64,000 nt of DNA, taken from the NCBI RefSeq assembly GCF_001467695.1, contig NZ_LNYE01000022.1:435813-499812 (forward strand), read 5' to 3'. Position numbers and translations under genes: made by a program. The notes below the pieces were generated by a model. That model ran no database searches. It saw only the letters and a list, made by a program, of their open reading frames with translations, and was not told where the DNA came from. Shown piece by piece: positions 46,366-57,358 of the stretch. Every line of letters begins with the position of its first letter. Within the stretch, counting starts at the first letter, position 1. The stretch is from Legionella gratiana (GTDB lineage Bacteria > Pseudomonadota > Gammaproteobacteria > Legionellales > Legionellaceae).

Positions 46366-47211
46366 TCATGATAACTCTTTTCTAGAAGTAAATATAAGAA
46401 TTCTGTCAAGCATTTTAGTACTTAAAATCCTTTTTAGAAAAATCATTACATGAGCGGGAATAGTTATCGGATATTTTGCTTTAGGCTTTTTAGATTCTAT
46501 AGCATGAACTAATTTTTTGATTACTGCATCCGGTTGCTTGGTAAATATAGAAGTAGATTTTTTCTGCTTAAATGCTTCTAACATGCGCACATACTGCTTG
46601 CTAAAATAACTATTTTGCTTCTCTATATTATTTAAAGAATTATCAACACAATTATCCCTAAAACGACTCTCTATAGGCCCAGGCTCCACTGTAATAACAT
46701 CAATCCCTGATGGTTGTAATTCTAGCCTTAATGTATCGCTTACACCTTCTACCGCATATTTTGAAGCATTGTATGCCCCACGAAAAGGCATGCTAATAAC
46801 ACCTAGTATGGAACTAATATTAATTATTCGACCATTTCCTTGTTTACGCATAACAGGAATAGCTAAATTTGTAAGCTCAACTAAACCGAAAACATTCGTT
46901 TCAAATTGAGCACGCAATACATCTCGAGTAATGTCTTCCAACGCTCCTGCTTGGCCATATCCAGCATTATTAATCAAGACATCTAATCGGCCGTTTGTTA
47001 TGGCTAATACCTTATCAAAAGCGCTTTGAATCGAAGATGAATCAGAAACATCCAATTGAACTGCTTCAAATCCAATGTTTAGTAACTTTTCAACATCTTC
47101 TATTTTTCTACATGAGCCAACTACTCTATGCCCTCTTTTCTTTAAAGCAAAAGCAGCATCAAATCCAATACCACTAGAGCATCCAGTAATTAGAATTATT
47201 TTTTCCATCAT
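46366..47211 (-). CDS. Short-chain dehydrogenase/reductase (retinol-dehydrogenase-like)
   Basis: ATG at 47211 is preferred (GGA upstream) over the one at 47223. The 281-residue SDR has the cofactor loop TGCSSGIGFDAA, NNAGYGQAGALED, the catalytic Ser in INISSILGVIS, Tyr-Lys in YNASK, and TVEPGPIES. This longer type, with a C-terminal hydrophobic and basic extension (residues 240-281, with MIFLKRILSTKMLDRIL), resembles membrane-associated SDRs acting on lipophilic substrates. Single gene. Convergent with nothing; it reads away from the gene at 47403. Confidence 0.85.
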   Translation of the reverse strand: MMEKIILITGCSSGIGFDAAFALKKRGHRVVGSCRKIEDVEKLLNIGFEAVQLDVSDSSSIQSAFDKVLAITNGRLDVLINNAGYGQAGALEDITRDVLRAQFETNVFGLVELTNLAIPVMRKQGNGRIINISSILGVISMPFRGAYNASKYAVEGVSDTLRLELQPSGIDVITVEPGPIESRFRDNCVDNSLNNIEKQNSYFSKQYVRMLEAFKQKKSTSIFTKQPDAVIKKLVHAIESKKPKAKYPITIPAHVMIFLKRILSTKMLDRILIFTSRKELS

Positions 47212-47402
47212 TTCTTGATCCAAAATAGTACAGAAAATAATTTATAATCGATAAATATATTCTGATCAATTGTGAACTTTAGCTCAAGATAATTAAGTTG
47301 AAGTTAATAAATATTACTCAAGTGTAAAATTTAACCAAATAATCTGTTTCTTATTTAACTTGTGGTGCTAATCTGGGCGTACATAAATCACAGGAAAATA
47401 CC

Positions 47403-48023
47403 ATGCCTTTTTTTAATCAAAATAATTCTCACAAATCTGCAGTAGAAAAAATAAACGAGGCTAAGAGTTTGTTAGTCAAAAAACAAATAGCAGAGGAACA
47501 AACAACTTTTTTTCTTGAGATGTTAAATGACCGAATTGATGACTTTGAAACGGCACTTAAAGAAAAACATGATCCTTATGAACGCGAACAAATAATAGAA
47601 CAATACAACCGCTTCGCTAAAGCTTTATTCCACTGCCTGTCTAAGCCCGAATTTACACCGTTTTACATCAATAATTACCATAATTTAAACTATTATCCTG
47701 TTGGGATTGATGAAAAAGTAAAAAAAGATTCTTTAAGGCATAATATTTCAATTGCTGGCACTGTTTTAGGTGCTGCACTTATCTTAGCATCTTTTGCTGC
47801 CTTTGCATTTAATCCGCTTATTGGAGCAATACTGTTACCCATTGGCATTACTTTATTAGCTCCCGCTTGTTTCTCTTTAGTAACCCCAGAGCCACTTGAT
47901 TTAACTTCTAAAAAATTTGAAGAGAAAATTATTTTCCAAACAGGTGCAAAACTAATCAAACCTTCTCTAAATTTTGATGAACTGCACGAGTTAGATGCGC
48001 CCATATATGCTAAGGTAATGTAA
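47403..48023 (+). CDS. Hypothetical protein with membrane hairpin
   Basis: AGGAAAATACC precedes the ATG. The first 110 residues are soluble, charged and helical. A hydrophobic hairpin follows at about 115-160 (IAGTVLGAALILASFAAFAF, then PLIGAILLPIGITLLAPACF). A soluble tail of about 45 residues ends the chain. No signal peptide and no recognised domain. This soluble-hairpin-soluble layout recurs in Legionella effectors, but nothing specific supports translocation. It lies upstream of acnA, separated by 83 bases. Confidence 0.6.
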   Translation: MPFFNQNNSHKSAVEKINEAKSLLVKKQIAEEQTTFFLEMLNDRIDDFETALKEKHDPYEREQIIEQYNRFAKALFHCLSKPEFTPFYINNYHNLNYYPVGIDEKVKKDSLRHNISIAGTVLGAALILASFAAFAFNPLIGAILLPIGITLLAPACFSLVTPEPLDLTSKKFEEKIIFQTGAKLIKPSLNFDELHELDAPIYAKVM

Positions 48024-48106
48024 AAAGCTAAAGTGAATTTAGTAAGAACTCATGGAATTTTCTTAAATTTGAGCTATCATTCAATTTTTGATTTCAGGAG
48101 CTTTTT

Positions 48107-50782
48107 ATGAAAGTAGGTCGTGACAGCTTGTCAACAAAATGCGTATTGCAGGTAGAGGATAAAACGTATCATTATTTTAGTTTAAAAGAAGCGGAACAAA
48201 AACATTTTAAAGGTATTGGCCGTCTTCCCTACTCTCTAAAAGTTCTTTTTGAAAATCTATTACGCTTTGAAGACGACAATACGGTCACGACCAAAGACAT
48301 TAAAGCCATCGCAGAATGGTTGCATGAAAAAACATCTCAACATGAAATTGCATTTAGACCTGCACGTGTACTCATGCAGGATTTTACTGGAGTGCCTGCG
48401 GTAGTTGATCTCGCTGCCATGCGTGCTGCCATCGCGAAAATGGGAGGTAGTCCCGATAAAATTTCTCCACTTTCTCCGGTTGATTTAGTTATTGATCATT
48501 CGGTAATGGTAGATAAATTTGGTACTCAGGATGCCTTAACCGTCAATACTGAAATTGAAATAAAGCGTAACCAAGAGCGATATGAGTTTTTACGTTGGGG
48601 ACAGAAAGCTTTTGACAATTTTCAAGTGGTTCCACCAGGAACCGGTATCTGCCATCAAGTAAACCTTGAATACCTAGGACAAACAGTATGGACCAGTGAC
48701 GATAATGGCAGTTTATATGCTTACCCCGATACTCTAGTTGGAACCGATTCTCATACAACAATGATCAATGGCCTGGGTATTTTAGGCTGGGGAGTGGGTG
48801 GGATTGAAGCAGAAGCAGCAATGTTAGGACAACCTGTATCTATGCTTATCCCTGAAGTGATCGGATTTAAATTATCTGGGAAAATGAAAGAAGGAATTAC
48901 AGCAACTGATCTCGTGCTTACTGTAACTCAAATGCTACGAAAAAAGGGAGTTGTAGGCAAGTTTGTTGAGTTTTATGGCCCGGGTTTGAGTGATTTGCCA
49001 CTCGCTGATCGAGCAACTATCTCTAACATGGCCCCTGAATATGGAGCAACATGTGGATTTTTCCCAATAGATAAGGAAACGATTCGTTATCTTGAATTAA
49101 CAGGACGCGATAAACATACTATAGCTCTAGTTGAAGCTTATGCTAAAGCTCAAGGCATGTGGTATGACAAAGACAGTGAAGATCCCGTATTTACTGATAC
49201 ATTAGAACTTGATTTAAATACTATTGTTCCTTCATTGGCAGGTCCCAAAAGACCACAAGATAAAGTGACTCTGAGTACATTACCTGTTGAATTCTCCAAT
49301 TTCCTTAAAGAAGCGGGTAAAGAAGATCAGAAGGATACTTCATTTGTAGTTAAAAATCATGACTTCCCAATGAAGCATGGAAATGTGGTTATTGCTGCGA
49401 TCACCAGTTGCACTAATACATCCAATCCAAGTGTGCTCATGGCTGCGGGTTTAGTCGCTAAAAAAGCTGTTGAAAAAGGGCTTAAACGTAAACCTTGGGT
49501 TAAATCGTCTTTAGCTCCGGGTTCCAAAGTGGTTACTGACTATCTTAAACAAGCCGGTTTACAATCCTATTTAGATCAATTGGGCTTCAATTTGGTAGGC
49601 TACGGTTGTACGACTTGCATCGGTAACTCAGGCCCACTTCCTGATGCAATTTCTCACTGCGTCAGTGAGAACGATCTTGTTGTTTCCGCAGTTTTATCAG
49701 GCAATCGTAATTTTGAAGGACGAGTTCATCCTCAAGTTAGAGCAAACTGGTTAGCTTCTCCACCTTTAGTTGTTGCTTATGCTCTATGTGGAACAACCAC
49801 AATTGATCTAAGTAAAGATCCCATAGGAAAAGACAACACGGGTAATGATCTCTATTTGAAAGATATTTGGCCTACTAATGCTGAAATTGCTGCTGAAGTA
49901 TCAAAAGTTACAGGCAGTATGTTCCGCAAAGAATATGCTGAAGTATTTCGTGGTGACGAGCATTGGCAAGCAATTACAACCGGTAGTGGTAAGACTTATG
50001 AATGGGATAAAAACTCAACTTACATTCAACATCCACCCTTTTTTAATGACTTAAAAGCAACACCAGATCCAATTAAGCCAATTAAACAAGCTTATGTACT
50101 GGCTGTGTTTGGTGATTCAATTACTACAGATCATATTTCTCCTGCAGGCTCAATTAAAGCGAATTCACCCGCTGGTTTATATTTGAAATCTAAGGGAGTC
50201 GATGAAAAGGAATTTAATTCTTATGGTTCTCGACGTGGTAACCATGAGGTAATGATGCGAGGTACTTTTGCAAATATCCGTATTCGTAACGAAATGACTC
50301 CTGGCCAAGAAGGAGGAATTACACGTTACATTCCTTCAGGTGAAATTATGCCCATCTATGATGCAGCGATGCTTTACCAGAAAAATCATCATGATTTAGT
50401 TATTATTGCTGGTAAGGAATACGGTACTGGTTCATCAAGAGATTGGGCAGCAAAAGGCACTAATTTACTTGGGGTCAAAGCAGTAATTACAGAAAGCTTT
50501 GAACGCATCCATCGCTCTAATTTAATTGGGATGGGTGTTTTACCATTACAATTTTGCAATGATATGACACGTAAGACTTTGAATCTAAAAGGAGATGAGC
50601 GAATCAGTATCGACGTATCTGATTCATTAAAACCTGGTGCAATGATCTCTGTAACCATAGCGCGTGCGGATGGCCAAGTAGAACAAATTCAAACCTTATG
50701 CCGTATCGATACCGCTGATGAACTCGAGTACTATAAAAACGGAGGTATTTTGCAGTACGTTCTAAGAAATTTATGTGATTAA
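48107..50782 (+). CDS. acnA: Aconitate hydratase AcnA
   Basis: An 891-residue aconitase A, the TCA-cycle 4Fe-4S enzyme converting citrate to isocitrate. Cluster cysteines are visible in [15 protein letters not shown] and in [15 protein letters not shown]. Substrate-binding blocks include [13 protein letters not shown] and the C-terminal domain 4 block [16 protein letters not shown]. Length and order match the IRP/AcnA type, as opposed to AcnB. AGGAGCTTTTT gives a good start. Legionella rely on the TCA cycle for amino-acid catabolism, which fits putA and the permease nearby. Confidence 0.96.
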   Translation: MKVGRDSLSTKCVLQVEDKTYHYFSLKEAEQKHFKGIGRLPYSLKVLFENLLRFEDDNTVTTKDIKAIAEWLHEKTSQHEIAFRPARVLMQDFTGVPAVVDLAAMRAAIAKMGGSPDKISPLSPVDLVIDHSVMVDKFGTQDALTVNTEIEIKRNQERYEFLRWGQKAFDNFQVVPPGTGICHQVNLEYLGQTVWTSDDNGSLYAYPDTLVGTDSHTTMINGLGILGWGVGGIEAEAAMLGQPVSMLIPEVIGFKLSGKMKEGITATDLVLTVTQMLRKKGVVGKFVEFYGPGLSDLPLADRATISNMAPEYGATCGFFPIDKETIRYLELTGRDKHTIALVEAYAKAQGMWYDKDSEDPVFTDTLELDLNTIVPSLAGPKRPQDKVTLSTLPVEFSNFLKEAGKEDQKDTSFVVKNHDFPMKHGNVVIAAITSCTNTSNPSVLMAAGLVAKKAVEKGLKRKPWVKSSLAPGSKVVTDYLKQAGLQSYLDQLGFNLVGYGCTTCIGNSGPLPDAISHCVSENDLVVSAVLSGNRNFEGRVHPQVRANWLASPPLVVAYALCGTTTIDLSKDPIGKDNTGNDLYLKDIWPTNAEIAAEVSKVTGSMFRKEYAEVFRGDEHWQAITTGSGKTYEWDKNSTYIQHPPFFNDLKATPDPIKPIKQAYVLAVFGDSITTDHISPAGSIKANSPAGLYLKSKGVDEKEFNSYGSRRGNHEVMMRGTFANIRIRNEMTPGQEGGITRYIPSGEIMPIYDAAMLYQKNHHDLVIIAGKEYGTGSSRDWAAKGTNLLGVKAVITESFERIHRSNLIGMGVLPLQFCNDMTRKTLNLKGDERISIDVSDSLKPGAMISVTIARADGQVEQIQTLCRIDTADELEYYKNGGILQYVLRNLCD

Positions 50783-50873
50783 CATAAAATTGGGTTGAAT
50801 TTTTAGCTTAGCTGTAATCTAGTTTTTCTAAAAAGAACTTTGATATCGAAATGCTATCAATATACATCCCTCT

Positions 50874-50907
50874 CGATATCCCGCGGATTTAAATCTGCGG
50901 GATATCG
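50874..50907. terminator. 34-base near-perfect palindrome downstream of acnA
   Basis: The sequence from 50874 to 50907 (CGATATCCCGC to GCGGGATATCG) is self-complementary, with one G/T pair. It can fold as a long hairpin with an AT-rich tip. It lies 92 bases after the acnA stop and 87 bases before the permease start. No T-run follows, so it may stabilise mRNA ends or bind a protein instead of terminating. Confidence 0.55.
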
Positions 50908-50993
50908 TAGACACTTGAAAAACCAACCGATAGTAACTCTACATCCACGCTATTGGCGGTTTAACTTAGACCGCAATTATTAAGGATTAACCC

Positions 50994-52364
50994 ATGAATC
51001 AACCCAAAAAGGTTTTAAGCGTTTTCTCTTTGGTAATGATTAACGTAATCGCTGTCGATAGCTTACGTACTCTGCCCATCAGTGCAAAACTCGGGCTACC
51101 ATTAATATCTTATTACGTTGTTGCCGCACTCGCCTTTTTTATTCCTGTTTCTCTTGTAGCAGCAGAGCTAGCAACAGCATTCCCAACTACTGGTGGAATC
51201 TACGTGTGGGTTCGAGAAGCATTTGGCAAACGCATAGCCTTTATCACCATCTGGCTTCAATGGATATATAACGTAGTTTGGTACCCCACAATACTCGCGT
51301 TCATAGCGGCAACACTCTCCTATTTATTCGCTCCCGAATTAGGGAATAATAAATTTTATTTATTAGGCACAGTACTCGTTTTATTTTGGTTATTCACCGT
51401 CCTTAATTGTTTTGGAATGAAAATATCGAGCATAGTAAGCACCATTGGAGCAACAATTGGTACCATATTTCCGATGCTTTTCATTATTGTTCTAGCTATA
51501 TTCTGGGGAATGGAAGGAAAACCAATGGCCGTTGGCTATCCTTCTAATTGGTTACCAAATTTTGAATCTTTAGGTAATTTGTCACTTTTTGCAGTTGTTT
51601 TATTTGGTTTACTTGGTATGGAAATGTCCGCAGTCCACGCGGAAGAAGTTAAAAATCCCCAACGTGATTACCCAAAAGCATTGCTTTATTCTACCATTCT
51701 AGTGATCTCTACCCTTTCTTTAGGCTCCTTAGCTATTGTTGCTGTCGTTCCTAATGAGCACTTAAGTGTTGTATCCGGACTTATTGATGCATATTCGGCA
51801 TTTTTTAAAGCGTATCATATGCCTTGGATGACCTCAATCATCGCTGTGTTAATCATCTTAGGTGGACTTAGCGGTGTGTCCGCATGGATTATTGGCCCTA
51901 CTAAAGGATTAATGGTTTCTGCACGTGATGGCTCTCTACCCACAAAATTTGCACAAACTAACAAATACGGTGTTCCCACGAACATTCTGTTAGCTCAAGC
52001 CATCATTTTTACCCTTTTAAGTACTGCCTTTATTTTGCTGGATTCCATCAATGCAGCTTATTGGATGCTCAGTGATTTATGTGCACAAATGGCATTATTA
52101 GTTTATATCTTCATGTTTGCGGCAGCCATAAAACTAAGATACAGCAAACCAGACCAACATCGAGCTTATACTATTCCTGGAGGAAATATAGCCATGTGGT
52201 TTGTATCTGGAATAGGTATTTTATGCTGTCTTGCTGCAATTCTTATTGGTTTTGTACCCCCTACACAAATTCCAGTAGGCAATGTAATTATTTTTGAATC
52301 ATTTCTAATTGGCGGATTAATTATATTTGTATTGATCCCATGGTTTCTTGCCAAAAAACATTAG
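50994..52364 (+). CDS. APC-family amino-acid permease
   Basis: A 456-residue protein with about 12 membrane helices in the amino-acid/polyamine/organocation pattern. Diagnostic blocks are ELATAFPTTGGIYVWVREAFG in helix 2, GMEMSAVHAEEVKNPQRDYPKAL after helix 6, and GPTKGLMVSARDGSLP. These resemble glutamate:GABA antiporter-type members. AAGGATTAACCC precedes the ATG. Substrate unknown; amino-acid uptake suits an organism living on host amino acids. It follows acnA after 211 bases holding a long palindrome. Confidence 0.85.
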   Translation: MNQPKKVLSVFSLVMINVIAVDSLRTLPISAKLGLPLISYYVVAALAFFIPVSLVAAELATAFPTTGGIYVWVREAFGKRIAFITIWLQWIYNVVWYPTILAFIAATLSYLFAPELGNNKFYLLGTVLVLFWLFTVLNCFGMKISSIVSTIGATIGTIFPMLFIIVLAIFWGMEGKPMAVGYPSNWLPNFESLGNLSLFAVVLFGLLGMEMSAVHAEEVKNPQRDYPKALLYSTILVISTLSLGSLAIVAVVPNEHLSVVSGLIDAYSAFFKAYHMPWMTSIIAVLIILGGLSGVSAWIIGPTKGLMVSARDGSLPTKFAQTNKYGVPTNILLAQAIIFTLLSTAFILLDSINAAYWMLSDLCAQMALLVYIFMFAAAIKLRYSKPDQHRAYTIPGGNIAMWFVSGIGILCCLAAILIGFVPPTQIPVGNVIIFESFLIGGLIIFVLIPWFLAKKH

Positions 52365-52377
52365 GGAGCTCCAATTT

Positions 52378-52400
52378 TAGGGCGTTAACAATACGCCCTA
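52378..52400. terminator. Weak terminator between permease and putA
   Basis: TAGGGCGT (52378-52385) pairs with ACGCCCTA (52393-52400) across seven bases, 14 bases after the permease stop in a convergent region. Only short T-runs flank it. The remaining sequence to 52576 shows nothing else. Confidence 0.5.
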
Positions 52401-52576
52401 GAGATACATAATAACGTGAGTTCCAAGTCTATAAAGCAGGGGAAGATTCATGTATGTACTCTGATGGTAAAGGAAATTTCGTGCGTGGAACTGAGGCAAA
52501 AAAATCCAGCTAAGCAAGAACTCAAGCTTTAGTCAACTTCCAAGATCCCGTTTGCTGTGCCCTGACTACCTATCCA

Positions 52577-55500
52577 TTAATCCGGCAAAGACATTAAACT
52601 CGCATTACCGCCTGCAGCAGTAGTATCTACAGTATAGGTCCGCTCATGACAAAGTCTAATTAAATAATTAGGTCCCCCTGCTTTGGGTCCCGTTCCCGAT
52701 AACCCCTCGCCTCCAAAAGGCTGTAAACCTACAACAGCCCCTATCATATTGCGGTTAACATAACAATTGCCCGCATGGACTCTTTGCCTGATGTACTCAA
52801 CGGTTTCATTTATTCGACTATGAATTCCTAAAGTTAAACCATAGCCGGTCGCATTAATTTGTTCGATAACTTGGTCCAAATCCTTTCTCTTGAATTGAAT
52901 CACATGTAATACAGGACCAAATACTTCTTTTTCCAATGCATTAATATGATCAATTGCAATTGCAGTTGGTGGCATAAAATAGCCTGATTCAAGGGACTCA
53001 TCTAATGAACATTGATAAATAATTTCAAATCGTTTTTTCATATTATCAACGTGATTTTTTAAGGTAGATAAAGCGGTTTTATCAATAACAGGTCCCACGT
53101 CAGTGACTAACCAGCGCGGATCACCAACTACTAATTCAGCCATTGCCCCTTTTAAAAGTGCTATTGTTCGTGGATAAACTTCTTCTTGGACAAATAATAC
53201 ACGCAGTGCCGAACATCTTTGACCTGCGCTTCCAAAAGCAGAGTTTACTGCATCCACCACAACTTGTTCCAACAAAGCAGAAGAATCAACTATCATCGCA
53301 TTTTGTCCTCCTGTTTCAGCGATTAACGGGATAATTTCGCCATCGCGTGCCGCCAAAGTACGATTGATAAGATATGCTGTGTCTGTTGATCCAGTAAATA
53401 GTACTGCTTTTATTCTTTTGTCTGCCACTAATGCAGCACCTATCGTCTCTCCAGAGCCAGGAAGTAATTGTATCACCCCTTCAGGAATTCCTGCTTGATG
53501 CATTAATTTAACAGTATATGCAGCGATTAATGGCGTTTGCTCTGCAGGTTTGGCTATGACACAATTTCCAGTAGCTAGTGCGGCAACAACTTGACCTGTA
53601 AAAATAGCCAAAGGAAAATTCCATGGGCTAATACATAATACTGTTCCACGTGGATGAAGACTTAACTCATTTAACTCCCCTGTATAACCAGATAGGCGTA
53701 AAGGTTGAGCTAATATTTGTTGCGATTGAGTCGCATAATAACGACAGAAATCAATCGCTTCTCGTATCTCAGCAATGCAGTCACTCATCGTTTTACCGGC
53801 CTCAAGACAGGCTAAGGCCATAAGTTCAGCATCATTTTCTTGCAACAAATCAGAAAAACGCTTCAGACATGCAGCTCTTTCTCGAACAGATGTATTTGAC
53901 CAGATTGGAAAAGCTTTTGTTGCTTGTGATAAAGCGTGTTCCACATCTTCAAGTGTTGCATTTTGAACAACTCCAACGATATTTTCAATGTGTTGCGGTG
54001 ATTCTATAGGTTGCTTTTCACCTTTAGACATTATATTTCCCGCAACGATAGGACCTGAAGTCCATTGTTGCAATTTAATTTTTTCCATTTTTTGCTGTAA
54101 TAAAGTTCGTTCGATACGATCAGAAAAATCAAATCCTTTAGAATTTTTTCGAGTGGATTGAAATATATCTTCAGGTAAGGGTATATTTTTATTCATTTTA
54201 TGCAATAAAGATTGCGCTTTTTCTACTGGATCTTCAACTAAAGTGCTTATGGGTGCCTTATCATCAACAATACGATTTACAAAGGAAGAGTTAGCACCAT
54301 TTTCTAATAATCGCCTTACTAAATAGGGCAATAAATCTTCATGACTTCCTACCGGCGCATAAATACGACATGGAATTCCATAACGCTCTGCGGGTACAAC
54401 TTGTTGATACAATTCATTGCCCATCCCATGCAGACATTGAAATTCAAAATCTCGATAATCTCCAGTGATATTCAAGATCATGGCCACAGAATAAGCATTA
54501 TGTGTAGCAAATTGTGGATAAATCGCATCTGTCATAGTAAGAATTTTTTTCGCACAGGCCTGAAAAGAAACATCTGTAAAAACTTTACGTGTAAACACCG
54601 GATATTCTGCTAATCCTTGCATTTGAGTCTTCTTAATCTCACTATCCCAATAAGCTCCTTTAATTAAACGCACCATGATGCGTCGCTTATTTCTTCTTGC
54701 CAGTGCAGCAACCCAGTCTAATACATAAAAAGCTCTTTTTTGATACGATTGTACCGCCAATCCAAAACCATCCCACCCATCTAGACTTTCATCATTAAAA
54801 ACACGTTCGATTACATCAAGGGATAACTCTAAACGTTCAGATTCTTCAGCATCCACTGTTAAAGCAATTCCATATTCTTTGGCTAAAGAAGCCAATGCCA
54901 ATAGCTTAGGCGATAACTCCGTCATCACTCGTTCGTGTTGACTTTCATTATAACGTGGATGTAATGCAGAAAGCTTGATAGAAATTCCTGGGCGTCTGTA
55001 TACATCGGAGTCTTTTGCAACCTGTTTGCCTATGGACTCTATCGCTTTTTTATAAGCCTCAAAATAACGCATTGCATCAACTGAAGTAAGAGCAGCCTCA
55101 CCTAACATATCATAAGAATAACGATAACCTTGTGCTTCTTTCTTTTTGGCACGAGCTAGTGCTTCATTGATGGTACGTCCCATCACAAATTGCTTACTCA
55201 TAATACGCATTGCTTTATCCACAGCTTTTCTGACTACGGCCTCACTACTGCGATTAATAAGTTTCATGAGTGACTTAGTTAAAGTAGTTTGTGCTTTTTC
55301 TGGTGTGAGTATCTTACCGGTTAACATTAATGCCCAGGTGGTTGCATTTACAAAAAATGAATCACTTTGACCCATGTGAGATTTCCAGTCACCGCTAGAT
55401 AATTTATCTTTAATCAAATTGTCAATTGTGGCGCTATCAGGCACCCGAAGTAATGCTTCAGCAAGACACATAAGTGCAATTCCTTCGTCGCTTGATAAAG

Positions 55501-55723
55501 CATATTGGGTCAAAAATGAATCAATTCCTGTGCTTTTTTTACGCTCAGTTCGTACTAATTCAACTAATTTAGTTGCACTGTTTCTAATTGCAATCAATTG
55601 CTGTTCACCTAATGTCGCTTTTTCACAAAGTTCGGTTATCAACGATAACTCATCGACACGATAGGCCTGACTAATGGCAGCTCGTATTCCTTCGGGTAAC
55701 TGCATGATTTGCTTTTCCAGCAT
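52577..55723 (-). CDS. putA: Bifunctional proline dehydrogenase / P5C dehydrogenase PutA
   Basis: A 1048-residue PutA that oxidises proline to glutamate in two steps. The FAD proline-dehydrogenase half (to about residue 480) shows GYRYSYDMLGEAALTS, SIKLSALHPRYNESQ and RLIKGAYWDSEIK. The aldehyde-dehydrogenase half (about 560-1040) shows ISPWNFPLAIFTGQ, the Glu in LIAETGGQNAMIVD and the catalytic Cys in SAGQRCSALRVLF. The N-terminal ribbon-helix-helix DNA-binding domain of E. coli PutA is absent, so it should not repress its own gene. Single gene, with an AT-rich promoter region upstream. Confidence 0.95.
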   Translation of the reverse strand: MLEKQIMQLPEGIRAAISQAYRVDELSLITELCEKATLGEQQLIAIRNSATKLVELVRTERKKSTGIDSFLTQYALSSDEGIALMCLAEALLRVPDSATIDNLIKDKLSSGDWKSHMGQSDSFFVNATTWALMLTGKILTPEKAQTTLTKSLMKLINRSSEAVVRKAVDKAMRIMSKQFVMGRTINEALARAKKKEAQGYRYSYDMLGEAALTSVDAMRYFEAYKKAIESIGKQVAKDSDVYRRPGISIKLSALHPRYNESQHERVMTELSPKLLALASLAKEYGIALTVDAEESERLELSLDVIERVFNDESLDGWDGFGLAVQSYQKRAFYVLDWVAALARRNKRRIMVRLIKGAYWDSEIKKTQMQGLAEYPVFTRKVFTDVSFQACAKKILTMTDAIYPQFATHNAYSVAMILNITGDYRDFEFQCLHGMGNELYQQVVPAERYGIPCRIYAPVGSHEDLLPYLVRRLLENGANSSFVNRIVDDKAPISTLVEDPVEKAQSLLHKMNKNIPLPEDIFQSTRKNSKGFDFSDRIERTLLQQKMEKIKLQQWTSGPIVAGNIMSKGEKQPIESPQHIENIVGVVQNATLEDVEHALSQATKAFPIWSNTSVRERAACLKRFSDLLQENDAELMALACLEAGKTMSDCIAEIREAIDFCRYYATQSQQILAQPLRLSGYTGELNELSLHPRGTVLCISPWNFPLAIFTGQVVAALATGNCVIAKPAEQTPLIAAYTVKLMHQAGIPEGVIQLLPGSGETIGAALVADKRIKAVLFTGSTDTAYLINRTLAARDGEIIPLIAETGGQNAMIVDSSALLEQVVVDAVNSAFGSAGQRCSALRVLFVQEEVYPRTIALLKGAMAELVVGDPRWLVTDVGPVIDKTALSTLKNHVDNMKKRFEIIYQCSLDESLESGYFMPPTAIAIDHINALEKEVFGPVLHVIQFKRKDLDQVIEQINATGYGLTLGIHSRINETVEYIRQRVHAGNCYVNRNMIGAVVGLQPFGGEGLSGTGPKAGGPNYLIRLCHERTYTVDTTAAGGNASLMSLPD

Positions 55724-56201
55724 AGTATTCTCCGAATCAAACGTGGAACTATTCTCTTGACCTCTCGCCCTAAAAACTTAGCAGAAATAAGCGGAGCCTG
55801 GGTTTAGGATAGTTTTAAAAGAAAGGATGAAGTATAGTTTAGTACCCTACAAAATGGAATGCACTTAACCTATTTTTGCTGTTAAAATTGACTCAATCGA
55901 GCCTGATATTAAGATAAAGTACCTTATTTTTAAGTGCAAAAATAGATTAATTTTAATCAATTTAATTAAATTTAATGCAGTTTAATTAATTTAAAAAGAC
56001 ATTAATTGATCATTATTTGGACAATTAGATCTAATAATGGATTATTGCGCGCCGCAAAACGGAACTAAGCTCATGAATTGCATAATATTTCACCCTAATG
56101 ACTAATTAGGATCCTTCTAATTTTACAATTACATGATTTGTTAATATAATCACCATTTTTTGAAGAACAGTAACTGTGAATAAAAAAAAGAAAGGAGAAG
56201 T
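55724..56201. other. Intergenic region between divergent putA and L,D-transpeptidase genes
   Basis: This 478-base gap is extremely AT-rich in its middle (55910-56030, runs of TTTAATTAA type). It must hold both promoters. I saw no ORF with a ribosome site, no strong hairpin and no tRNA. Confidence 0.6.
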
Positions 56202-56879
56202 ATGAATACTTTATTGACTCTTATCTCAACCTTGATTTTGACCAGTAATATTACAACAAGCACGGCTTCGTTTGCTCAGTCTGAAACTGACATCAATACC
56301 AAAGTAGAGCACTTAAGCCATAAGGCTCCACAGTTAAATAAAAAAGTATTAAAGCTTGCTTTAACTGCTTATAAAAATGCAAGCAAAAAGGGTAATGTTA
56401 AAAAACCCGTATTGACTGTGATTGATTACTCTTTACCTTCAAACAAGCAACGCATGTGGATATTTGATCTTCGCAGAGAACGTCTTTTATATAATACCTA
56501 TGTAGCACACGGTAGAAACTCTGGGGTGAATAGAGCAAGTCATTTTTCTAATGTCCCTTCCAGCAAACAATCAAGTTTAGGAACTTACATTACAAAAGAT
56601 ACTTATATTGGTGGTAAAGGATATTCCCTAAATCTACAAGGCTTAGAAAAAGGTATTAATGATAATGCGTTAAGTCGACGCGTGGTCATGCATGGTGCTT
56701 GGTATGTAGAACCTGACTTTATAAAGAGAGCTGGACGTGCAGGATTATCCTGGGGATGTCCTGCGATCGCACAAACGCTAGCAAAACCAGTGATTAACAC
56801 CATCAAAAATGGTTCTGTAATTTTTGCTTATTTTCCTGACAGGAAGTTTTTATCGCGTTCTGGTTACTTGGTAGGATAG
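56202..56879 (+). CDS. Periplasmic murein L,D-transpeptidase-like protein
   Basis: A 225-residue exported protein: signal peptide to about residue 25 (STASFA). The catalytic domain has the YkuD_2-type signature: QRMWIFDLRRERLLYNTYVAHG, then VVMHGAWYVEPDFIKRAGRAG, and the active-site block LSWGCPAIAQ with the conserved Cys. Such enzymes cross-link peptidoglycan stems or attach proteins to it. GAAAGGAGAAGT precedes the ATG. A strong hairpin follows the stop; it is a single gene. Confidence 0.85.
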   Translation: MNTLLTLISTLILTSNITTSTASFAQSETDINTKVEHLSHKAPQLNKKVLKLALTAYKNASKKGNVKKPVLTVIDYSLPSNKQRMWIFDLRRERLLYNTYVAHGRNSGVNRASHFSNVPSSKQSSLGTYITKDTYIGGKGYSLNLQGLEKGINDNALSRRVVMHGAWYVEPDFIKRAGRAGLSWGCPAIAQTLAKPVINTIKNGSVIFAYFPDRKFLSRSGYLVG

Positions 56880-56886
56880 AAATAAA

Positions 56887-56912
56887 AAAGCCAGGGTTCC
56901 CACCCTGGCTTT
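56887..56912 (+). terminator. Terminator after the L,D-transpeptidase gene
   Basis: An 11-bp perfect stem AAAGCCAGGGT / ACCCTGGCTTT with a four-base loop (TCCC), seven bases after the stop. The last T-residues belong to the stem itself. Confidence 0.8.
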
Positions 56913-57358
56913 CGCAGTCATCCGTATAAGAACTCAAAGTTCTTATGGTCATCCTGACAAAATCACATCCTTATGATTACAATTCCTTTTGTTTGACTTA
57001 CATCCATATAAGCCATGACTTAAATGTAGCAATAGAAAATAAGAAGTGCAAGAATGTTAAAATCGAAAGTTTCTTACTTTTGACAATAATAAAATATATT
57101 GAATTTGAAAATAAATTTTTAAAACAATCAGTTAACTTAAGCCATGATGAAATTATATTAAAATAAGAGCTATTTTCTTGAATTGAATTGAGAAATTTCT
57201 TACAAGAAATCAAGCAAAAAAGTCATGTTTAATTTTGTAAAAGAGAGCATACCAATCTATTACAAAAAGAAATAATCAGCTATATACATTATCTAATGCT
57301 TGATTCTATCGGAAGATATGCTAGTTTATTCAGCATCTCGATTACGCTTTAGAGAAAA
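56913..57358. other. Intergenic region before the ProQ-like gene
   Basis: This AT-rich gap contains a possible 73-codon frame at 56945 without a ribosome site, which I do not accept as a gene. I see no hairpin or repeat strong enough to name. Confidence 0.5.

Noticed and set aside
56945..57166. 73-aa frame after the L,D-transpeptidase gene
   Set aside because: No ribosome site, very AT-rich composition and no recognisable protein pattern.
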